Origin: Flaccisagitta enflata
Lineage: Eukaryota; Chaetognatha; Sagittoidea; Aphragmophora
DNA: 64,000 bases
Direction of reading: 5' to 3'
NCBI GenBank assembly: GCA_965153355.1
Contig: OZ231126.1
Coordinates: forward strand, 107,880,001 to 107,944,000
The position numbers and the translations under genes were made by a program. Numbering within the stretch: position 1 is the first letter of the stretch; each line of letters begins with the position of its first letter. A model generated the notes under the pieces. That model made no database searches and was not told where the DNA came from. It saw nothing but the letters and a program-made list of their open reading frames with translations. This document shows, piece by piece, positions 56,441-64,000 of the stretch.

Positions 56441-57457
56441 ATGTCCAAGAAAAACATGGCATCTAATAGAGCCGAAAGATCACTCGTGGAAAGAGAACCT
56501 CTTCTAGTCAGTAGCCCAAACCGGTTTGTGATCCTACCGATTTGCTACCACGAAATATGGAGGATGTTCAAGAAGGCTTTAGCTTCCTTCTGGACAACAG
56601 AGGAGGTCGACCTTCGCTGAGACAAAGAACATTGGGAATCACTCAAAGAGGAAGAGCGCCGTTTCATTAGCCACGTGCTAGCCTTCTTTGCTGCAAGCGA
56701 TGGGATTGTAAATGAAAATCTAGCAGAAAGATTCTTGCGAGAAGTCCAAGTCCCAGAAGCAAGATGCTTCTATAGACTTCAAATAGCTATCGAAAACATC
56801 CACTCAGAAATGTATAGTTTGCTTATAGATACGTACATTAAGGACCCAGAAGAAAAACATTGTTTGTTCAACGCTTTAACCGAAATGCCATTGGTGGGGA
56901 AAAAGGCAGAGTGGGCTATAACTTGGATTAAATCAGTGGATGCTACCTTTGCAGAAAGTCTAGTGGCCTTTGCCGCAGTGGAGGGCATATTTTTTTCAGG
57001 CTCCTTTGCAGCAATATTTTGGTTAAAAAAGAGAGGGCTTCTACCCGGACTTACCTTTAGAAATGAGCGCATATCACGTGTCAAGGGGCTCCACTGCGAT
57101 TTTGCCTGTCTAATGTTCAACATGATACAGCAGAAGCCAAACCAAGTCAAAATAGCTACCATAATACGAGAGGCTGTAATAATAGAGCAAGAGTTTCTGA
57201 CAGAAGCCTTGCCAGTGGAACTCTTGGGAATGAACTGTAGAGCAATGAAGCAATACATCAAATTTGTTGCAGACAGGCTAATGCGCGAAATGGGTGGCCA
57301 AAACCTTTTCAATGTTGAAAACCCTTTTGATTTCATGGGGATCATTGACCTGGAAGGAAAAACCAATTTTTTTGAGAAGAAGGTGGGCGACTATCAGAAA
57401 GCGGGGGTAATGGCCTCAAGAGAAGACCAAGTTTTCACATTAGAAGCAGACTTTTAA
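56441..57457 (+). pseudogene. RRM2-like: Ribonucleotide reductase small subunit (class Ia R2), intronless, with premature stop and a lost metal ligand
   Basis: R2 holds the diiron-tyrosyl radical that the large subunit uses to make deoxyribonucleotides. Reading from ATG 56441 (338 codons), signature segments follow in the family order: [136 protein letters not shown], and the C-terminal FTLEADF that docks on R1. Iron ligands D57, E118, H121, E181 and H218 and radical Tyr125 are present. The ligand Glu expected three residues before H218 is Lys (K215). Codon 60 is TGA, in the middle of a conserved block with the frame intact on both sides. Only about 18 residues precede EPLL, like viral R2s and unlike longer animal ones. 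A dead viral-type copy or a retrocopy of a host gene are both possible. Confidence 0.9.
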
Positions 57458-57823
57458 AATCAGAAACACCTAGATCATCTATAAGTGTGTAGACTTTAAG
57501 CAGAAGCAGAAAATGAGGAATCTTGAACCTCATAACCACACCTAAACAATATATAAGTACATCCCAATTGGCTGCATTTGCCCTAAATGGACCCTTATAG
57601 TTCTATGGATATACCCCCGCCCCAAATATCCAACAGGCAGCCCCACTACTATTTCATTGACATTAACTATAATACCCACCTCACCCATCTGCCTTATGCA
57701 CAAACAATATCACAGGCTTAATATAAAGCAATATATAACAATATAGAAAAAGTTATCAACACCGTTATTATACACACATATCAATCTCGCTTATATAAGC
57801 TAAAAGATGTTCTTTCCTTTCAG
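57458..57823. other. Spacer with promoter-like and acceptor-like signals
   Basis: A/T-rich. TTATATAAGC (about 57791) and TTCTTTCCTTTCAG (ends 57823) lie directly before the next ATG. Confidence 0.4.
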
Positions 57824-57828
57824 AAAAT

Positions 57829-58386
57829 ATGGCTCTCAAACATCGACAGCACAAAACTCTGACCTTAGTAACCGCATTGCTATGGTTCACATTAGACACT
57901 ATGCAAGCCAGAAGCGCACAGAATGACCAGCAGGAGAAAGAAGCTTTTGACTGTAGATCCATAGAAAAATATCATCACATACACAATGCCGCACAAGCAA
58001 GTCAAGAGATAGTAGAGCATGAAGTTGTAATGCTTCAGGCTGACAACTATTCTACCTGGCATATTGCGAAAGTAGAAGTTGACAACGAAGTCTACCTCAG
58101 CTACTGCAAGAAAGTTAAAGTGACAATCTTACCCACAGACAAATGCTACTTCAGGGATGCTCAGAAAGTTAGACTTGGACAAGAGACACTATTTAGGGAT
58201 GAAAGTCACTTCTTAACAGAATATGCCAGTGTAGTGGACTGTCTGCCAAACCAATTAAAGGCGAAGTTAGCAAACACAATTCAAAGTCATTTAACTAGAC
58301 CACATGTAATATCAGAAATTCTTCAAGCAACTATTTCACTGCCTAAAAGGGATTTTTCAAATGTCTTCCATGAGGATGCCCTATAA
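57829..58386 (+). CDS. Secreted or membrane-anchored protein of the block, 185 aa
   Basis: ATG at 57829, five bases after an acceptor-like CAG. Residues 1-30 look like a signal peptide (basic start, TLTLVTALLWFTL core, then QARSAQ as a cleavage region). The remainder is a soluble domain with few Cys (FDCRSI, YLSYCKKV, TDKCYF, VVDCLP), about six, suited to disulfides, and the acidic end FHEDAL. No transmembrane segment remains in this frame. The next ORF, in the same frame 145 nt downstream, starts with one, so the two may once have been one type I membrane protein separated by stops. I assign no known family; an envelope-like role is a guess from context. Confidence 0.5.
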   Translation: MALKHRQHKTLTLVTALLWFTLDTMQARSAQNDQQEKEAFDCRSIEKYHHIHNAAQASQEIVEHEVVMLQADNYSTWHIAKVEVDNEVYLSYCKKVKVTILPTDKCYFRDAQKVRLGQETLFRDESHFLTEYASVVDCLPNQLKAKLANTIQSHLTRPHVISEILQATISLPKRDFSNVFHEDAL

Positions 58387-58445
58387 AATATGATTTACCA
58401 AGGTGAACGCTGTCCATGCAGATTGAGCAAATTTCTAGTGGGACT

Positions 58446-58502
58446 TTCATAGAAGGTTCATAGAAGGTTCATAGAAGGTTCATAGAAGGTTCATAGAAGG
58501 TT
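58446..58502. repeat. 11-bp tandem repeat, five copies
   Basis: TTCATAGAAGG repeated five times between two ORFs that share a reading frame. Each repeat brings a stop into one of the frames. Confidence 0.9.
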
Positions 58503-58530
58503 TTTTGCCCCTTTGCTCTACCTTGGTGGT

Positions 58531-59253
58531 ATGCTTTATACATCCTATTGTGTAGTGTTAACACTAATAGCTAAGTTTCTAATTGGCACCAGCTACAAAA
58601 CAGCAGCTAGACTGTCCTGTCCAGCTGTGAAGCGAACTCACGAAATAGTATCTTTCAGTAAGAAAATATCAAGAAAGCTAGATGCAAGACGGAAGAACAA
58701 AGACAGAAGAAAGTACAATCTTCCCACAGATATTTCGTTTGAGTCGATCATATGTAAACACATTGAAGAGCATTACAATCTCACAATTGCACTGAAGCTC
58801 AGAGTAAGAAAAGTTGAGAAGAGACGGGTCGTTGTACGGAATAAGAAATTGCAACACAGGATACAACTGCTTAGGGAGGCTATGAGAAATGCCTACATTA
58901 AACAAGATAAAACTTTCGCAAAGGAACAGGGACAGGGATCAAAGAAAGGCACCAGCAACATCCATAAAGTAGCAGAAACAAAGAGAGGCAACAAGAAGCA
59001 GGCTAGCCCGGTTAGCATGAGAGCAGCATGGGTTAATCCAGGACAGCTTAGCGATATCATAGCAAGAGCCAGAACCTTACCAAGAGCAAAAACAGGTGTT
59101 ACACAAACAAAGAGTAACTTGGAAACAACCGTTACCTGGTCTCACCTCAGACCAGAGCTGTCGACAAGCCCTGGGAAACCGGCGCGAGATAGTAAAGAGG
59201 AACTTAACACGATACCACCACTGAAACCACCAAGAGGCTTTAGGGATGAATAA
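58531..59253 (+). CDS. Membrane-anchored basic protein of the block, 240 aa
   Basis: The first ATG is at 58531; the same frame is open from 58513. The N-terminus has a hydrophobic segment (YCVVLTLIAKFLIGTSY) followed by a strongly basic region (KKISRKLDARRKNKDRRKYN), a helical middle (LRVRKVEKRRVVVRNKKLQH), and a P/T/S-rich tail ending LKPPRGFRDE. The order membrane segment, basic, coiled coil suggests a protein whose bulk lies on the cytoplasmic or inner side. No family recognised. Confidence 0.45.
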   Translation: MLYTSYCVVLTLIAKFLIGTSYKTAARLSCPAVKRTHEIVSFSKKISRKLDARRKNKDRRKYNLPTDISFESIICKHIEEHYNLTIALKLRVRKVEKRRVVVRNKKLQHRIQLLREAMRNAYIKQDKTFAKEQGQGSKKGTSNIHKVAETKRGNKKQASPVSMRAAWVNPGQLSDIIARARTLPRAKTGVTQTKSNLETTVTWSHLRPELSTSPGKPARDSKEELNTIPPLKPPRGFRDE

Positions 59254-59365
59254 TGATAGAAAATAACCAGAGACTGAAACTGTAAATAAATTATTCCAAG
59301 AACAATAGAAACAAAACTCATCATAAACAAATCCTTAAACCAGATACTTTCTATATTCAAACAAC

Positions 59366-59824
59366 ATGGACCACATCCGGACAACTATTTGTTACCTCAG
59401 ACTGGAATCAGACATATGTAAGAAAAACATTCAACTCACAGAAATCCAAAGAACAATGGCAAACATGCAAAAAGCAAAAGTGAACAAAATAGAAAAGATC
59501 AAGTGGGGTATGAAGAGACATATCAAAAGGAGAGACCGCAAAATTATAAAGATAAAGAAAAAATTTAGGGAAAAGTTAAAAGAAATGGAACAAGAAACAA
59601 TCAAAATGGGAAAAGATAGGCTGGGAAATAAATCCTGTTTCTTTTCAGTCACAACCTTGAATTTTTGCTCGAATGTCCGTAATGGGCATGTGGGTTCACA
59701 ATTCAAATTTCAAGTCAATATCTTGAATAGTTTAGATTTTATGGCACTTTTCCAAAGTTTATATCACGCCTCGAAAGGAAACTATTCTAAAACCCCTTCC
59801 GATCCTAACTCAACTGCTTACTGA
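59366..59824 (+). CDS. Basic coiled-coil protein of the block, 152 aa
   Basis: ATG at 59366. Residues about 20-90 are a highly charged, Lys-rich helix (IKRRDRKIIKIKKKFREKLK), consistent with nucleic-acid or virion packing but not diagnostic. The last about 55 residues have a different, Ser/Asn-rich composition and may be read-through into non-coding sequence. It is the last ORF of the row. Confidence 0.4.
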   Translation: MDHIRTTICYLRLESDICKKNIQLTEIQRTMANMQKAKVNKIEKIKWGMKRHIKRRDRKIIKIKKKFREKLKEMEQETIKMGKDRLGNKSCFFSVTTLNFCSNVRNGHVGSQFKFQVNILNSLDFMALFQSLYHASKGNYSKTPSDPNSTAY

Positions 59825-59956
59825 CGTTTCATTTTAATCTGCTAAGTGGTGGAACAAATTTCTCAGAGTTCAAAATCAAAAGCGTAGAAACTGCGTGTGG
59901 AACTCGGCCGCGCGCGTAGATAATTCGGTTGTTAGTTGTGATCAAATGATGGATGA

Positions 59957-59993
<37 letters not shown>

Positions 59994-60224
59994 ATACATG
60001 TACTTGCACAAGAACAAACTGTCTTGGTATTATAAGACTGATAGCCGAGGATTGACCTAATCCTAAGAGCAATTCAGAATTTCATGTTCTTTGTTTTTGT
60101 AATGATGTGGGTTTGACTCAAGTAGTCCACTTCATATGTAATCCAACAAAGGCCAACTTTGAACAAACAATTTGGGCCATAACGGCACCACCAGTCCATA
60201 GAAAAGGTTTGAATAAATAAATCT
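59825..60224. other. Gene-free stretch with a short (GA)n
   Basis: (GA)15 at about 59961-59990; nothing else supported. Confidence 0.4.
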
Positions 60225-60895
60225 TTTTTTTTTGAGGATGTTTTGAAATAAAATTTTTAGGGTGAAAAAAATTTTGAAGCAAAAAAATTTTTCATATAAA
60301 AACAATAAAATTTTTCAATAAAAAGAAGTAGAGAGAAAAAATTTTGAAGCAAAGATTTTTGAAAAAAAAATTCAAACCATAGAAATTCTTAAAACTTAAC
60401 AATTTTTAAGACAAAATTTTGAAGCACAAAAAAATTTTAAATTTTTTGAAACAACAAAATTTTTAGGAGCAAAACAATTTTTGAAGTAAAAAATTTTTAA
60501 AACAAAAACATTTTTAGCAAAAAATAAAAAATTTCAAAAGAAAAGAAGATGAAGTCAAAGAAATTGTATAGCAAAAAAAATTTTGAATAGAGAAAAATTT
60601 TTGAAGTAAAAATTTGAAAACAAAAATTTAAAGAATAAAAAGTTTTGTTATGAAAAAAGAATTTGAAGCGAAAAAAAAAATGAAGCAAAAAAAATCTTGA
60701 AGAAAAAAAAATCTCAAAAACAAATTTTCTTTGAAGTAAAAAATTTGAAGTGAAAAAAATGTTGAAGTAAAAAAATTGAAAAAAAAATTTTGAAGCAAAA
60801 AAACTTTTGAAGCGAAAAAAAATTTTGAAAGAAAAAAATTTTAAAGAATAAAAATTTTAAAGTGAAAAAATTTCAAAGGGAAAAATTTCTTTCTA
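60225..60895. repeat. Degenerate AAAAATTTTTGAAGC-type repeat
   Basis: Irregular alternation of A-runs and TTTTTGAAGC/TTTTTAAAAC over about 670 bp. It is probably an old tandem repeat drifting to low complexity. Confidence 0.75.
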
Positions 60896-61546
60896 GAATT
60901 TATTAGTCTTTCTTTAAATACTAAACCTATATTGACTCCATAAAAACCTAAATGAAATATTTTGTATCGAATTGTCAGATATTGATTATTTGAATTTTGG
61001 CTCTGAAGGAACTATTAATGTTACGTGAGATTACATTGTGAGGTACCATATCATACCCGCTAATAAACTATCGAGTTGCGCTGTGCAGTGCCTGGATGAT
61101 GATTCACAAATAGTACAGGGCCGGATTGAGCATAAGATTAAGACTTTATAGTAGAGGGGTCAAACGCTAATTTGCATAATTTTTTCACATCAATTTTTCT
61201 TTTCATTTCCTGTTGTTTACATCGCTACTAGTCATTTGCGACAATTTTTGAGCCATGAGACCATATATATTGCTCTGTAAACATTGGGGTGAAAATGACA
61301 CATGCACTGATTTTCCTGCCTAACATGATATATGAGGTAAAATGCGTTTGAAAAATTCCAAAAGTGCCAAAAACCTGTTCAAATATGTTAGTTAGTGTAG
61401 ATTTCATAAATTTTCACAGTCTAATTCATATTTCCATGATCCCAGTATGAACATAGTGAATAACCTTCATTTCTTTTAATCAAAGACCAAGTTCTTTAAA
61501 ACTTTTTTTCCCATTTTTGTGAAAGAAAATTGCACTTCGTTCACAA
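60896..61546. other. Gene-free stretch
   Basis: A/T-rich; CAGGGCCGGATTGAGC at 61121 could be a terminal repeat of an old DNA transposon (see findings). Confidence 0.3.
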
Positions 61547-61690
61547 ACAAGGCTGGATGCACCGCTACCCCAGTCGCATGCGGGTGGGAGGGTCAGTGAC
61601 AGAGGTCACTGAAGCATTTGGGCAGGAGCAGTGAATGTATAAACGCCAAAAAAATGAAAAAAGGGGACGGATGGACATGGCTGGGAGTAG
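61547..61690 (+). mobile_element. Left part of a family A element
   Basis: AACAAGGCTGGATGCACCGC TACCCCAGTCGCATGCGGG, then GAAGCATTTGGGCAGGAGCA and GACGGATGGACATGG. The right end is missing or lies in the rearranged (TGTCTGTCCATC)n stretch at 61780-61822. Confidence 0.75.
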
Positions 61691-61888
61691 TCCATAGCTG
61701 TCTAAAAAGAAGGTTGATTGTGATTCCTCATTTTAGGGGCATATAAAATCACGTACTAGCAGCTCTAGAAGAGGCTTTGTCTGTCTGTCCATCTGTCTGT
61801 TCCTCTGTCCATCAGTCCATCCATAACGCATAAGTCTGAAGTGATATTATCACTGATAATGCGCATTTGAGATGCCGAGCGTTCATAG

Positions 61889-62085
<197 letters not shown>

Positions 62086-62269
62086 TGAGTGTAAGCATGT
62101 GTGTGCACTGTGGAGAGTGGTTGTACGCTCCTGCATATCCGTCTGCTCCAATATTGCATTGTTACTTTAGGGGATCCTATGGAACTCCCATAACCTGTTT
62201 TCCAGACTCCTGAGTGAGTGCCACAAAACAAAAGAAAAATGCTTATTTTTAGACAGCGGTCCCAAAGGG

Positions 62270-63000
62270 GCTTATCACCTGCTTAGGGATCCAGAGATCC
62301 GAATTTCTCATAGCTCACCTGTACGTAATACTCCACACTGGATTGCAACGGCTGATGAGTCAGTGTGACACTCGGGTCCCTGGAACAAATTGAATATCAC
62401 CCATTTCTCAAGCTTTGGGGGTTCTTCAAGGGGTCCCTTGAGGTCTGAATCCCCCAAGACCCCCATTGTCCGATTCATTTTTCTTGACCCTAGCTGTTCA
62501 TGACCAATTATTCTTTGTAACCCTAGAGGACCAAAAAACAGAAAGTGCCAAAATGAGCCCTTGGAGGCCTTTAAGGGGCTCCTAGGGGTCCCAATTGTCC
62601 GCAATCTATTTGTGCTTCTTTCTAATCTTAGTGGCCATAACTCAGGAATCAGTGTAACACTCAGGTATTAAATAACAGAAAAAATAACATTGCTCAGTTT
62701 TTACTATCATTGGACTATTTTTTAAAGCCCCAAGGCTCCTTGTAGGGGGGCCCTGTAGGTCCCAATCCCCAGTTACCCACCTGTATCCCTTCCCTACACT
62801 AGATGCTGAAGTCTGATGGATAAGTAGAGAACTAAAAAAAAAAAAATTTTTTTGCTCATTTCCTCAAATTTTTAATACATTTAGAACCCTTGAGAGCCCT
62901 ATAGGAGGGCCCCTAGGGCCCCTGGGGGTGCCAAAGGCCCGTTATCTATCAGTGCTTCTCCTTCTACACTGGTGAGCCGGAGATGCGTTTTAGGATTACA
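62270..63000. repeat. Diverged tandem repeat, unit about 200 bp, about four copies
   Basis: Each unit has a block like GGGGTCCCTTGAGGTC / AGGGGTCCCAATTGTCC / GGTCCCAATCCCCAG / CCCTGGGGGTGCCAAAGGCC. A TTCTTTCTAATCTTAG or CCTTCTACACTGG segment and a TGAGTCAGTGTGACAC or AATCAGTGTAACACTC segment follow. Identity is low, so boundaries are approximate. A 98-codon minus-strand frame across it is not convincing. Confidence 0.5.
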
Positions 63001-64000
63001 GAGCGGAAAAAAGAATTTCATTCTGTTTTTCCCATGATTTGATATCTATGCTACTGATAGTCCCAGCTTAAAGCAAAGTCGCGTGGCGCCGCGTGACGTT
63101 TAAGCTTATCCAAAAACAGATTTAGAACCCCCATGGGGTGTTTTATAAGCCTGACCCTGAACTTTTTGAGTCCATATAAAAATCTGTCCATGCTGACAAG
63201 TTAAAAACTCTCTAATTATTTCTGCAAATATTGCATTAAATTTTTGGAGAAAAAAACTACATACAATCATTCCCCAGTGTCAAATGAGTCCAAATCATGT
63301 ATAAAATACATATGTTAACTTAGTTTAACATAATATAAAACGATTTGATTGGATACAAATTCTAAAATAGCACTCACCTACACTGTGTCTCCTTACATGT
63401 TTTCTATACATATAAGCATAAATAGAAACAATACTTTTTTTTGACCATTTTACTTCATTCAAATCGTCTCAGCGATTTCACTGTCAAAAAATTATTTTTC
63501 ATTTTCTGATCATTTTGAGCCTAAAATTGAACAAATCATCCTATGTTTTGATATAAAACAGATAGTGTAAACAAAGCCGGTTTCACCGGTTTACCCCTCT
63601 ATTTATAGGTCCAGAATGATTCCAAACGCTGCACAGAAACGACAAGCTAGTAATACCGGCCCTAAATGAGGATAACGAGGATGCGATCATTTGCTAATAT
63701 CTCATCAATAAATTAAATACTACCTATTGTTAGCCACCAGGAGCGGGCTTGGTTTGAGTGCATTAATTTTTTGTCAACCAAAACCTTGATATTCCGGTAA
63801 GTGTCTGGAATGTTTTTCTAAGAAACAAAATCGGAGGTGGTATAGAATGCCGTTTACCCTATTGATTTTCTCCTTGCGGCTTATAGCGGCACGCCTTTTA
63901 AAGATTGTCTTTTAATATGCAAATTAGTCTGAGCGACTAATTTGCATAAGTATATGTAACTTAGTGACTTCCAAATTTCATAAAATTTTAGGTGATGGTG
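63001..64000. other. Gene-free end of the window
   Basis: A/T-rich with no supported gene. ACCGGCCCTAAATG near 63655 may pair with 61121 as a terminal inverted repeat. Confidence 0.3.

Noticed and set aside
56618-56620. TGA in the RNR relic as a selenocysteine codon
   Set aside because: R2 proteins use no selenocysteine there, no SECIS-like structure was evident, and a metal ligand is lost as well. A disabling stop is simpler.

Overview
The window looks like repeat-rich nuclear DNA of an invertebrate animal. It has spliced genes with GT-AG introns, very long microsatellites, A/T-rich intergenic DNA, and many copies of short non-autonomous mobile elements. There are no bacterial-style operons, and I could not fix the phylum. 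All statements come from reading the sequence; no database search was possible.

Layout. 0-2.4 kb: a probable LTR end and a 476-bp tandem duplication. 2.5-4.4 kb (-): a four-exon gene for a 480-aa single-pass membrane protein. 4.8-7.8 kb: about 43 copies of a 70-bp satellite, then about 0.5 kb of (TTC)n. 8.7-13 kb: nested mobile elements and simple repeats. 13.05-15.1 kb (-): a three-exon gene for a 373-aa protein of unknown function. 15.5-19.5 kb: nested elements carrying minisatellite cassettes. 19.6-26.8 kb (-): a large gene, open at its 5' side in my model, with two different cysteine-protease-like domains, one of them split by a frameshift in an A12 run. 26.9-46.6 kb: almost only mobile elements, palindromic minisatellite cassettes, microsatellites and, at 39.8-41.9 kb, a second 70-bp satellite array in inverted orientation. 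47.5-59.8 kb: a different landscape, a dense row of mostly + strand intronless ORFs with many breaks. It holds two related coiled-coil proteins (one with a zinc-knuckle-like motif), a decayed ribonucleotide reductase small subunit, a signal-peptide protein, a membrane/basic protein and a basic coiled-coil protein. A broken minus-strand gene (51.7-54.6 kb) interrupts the row. 59.8-64 kb: A/T-rich and tandem repeats.

Two themes stand out. First, one dispersed element superfamily (left end AACAAGGCC..., right end a GTCGCGT-AGC-ACGCGAC hairpin followed by TAAAAA) accounts for much of the non-coding DNA. It has constant ends, variable tandem-repeat cores, an asymmetric subterminal inverted repeat and repeated nesting, which resembles Helitron/HINE-type rolling-circle elements. 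Second, the 47.5-59.8 kb block looks like a decayed virus-like or giant-element genome: compact ORFs, one ATGA stop/start overlap, 3' splice-acceptor-like sites before several ORFs, a ribonucleotide reductase small subunit with a virus-like short N-terminus, a Gag-like zinc knuckle and secreted/membrane proteins. Its viral origin is inference. Several of its ORFs carry stops, frameshifts or insertions, so it is not intact as read here.
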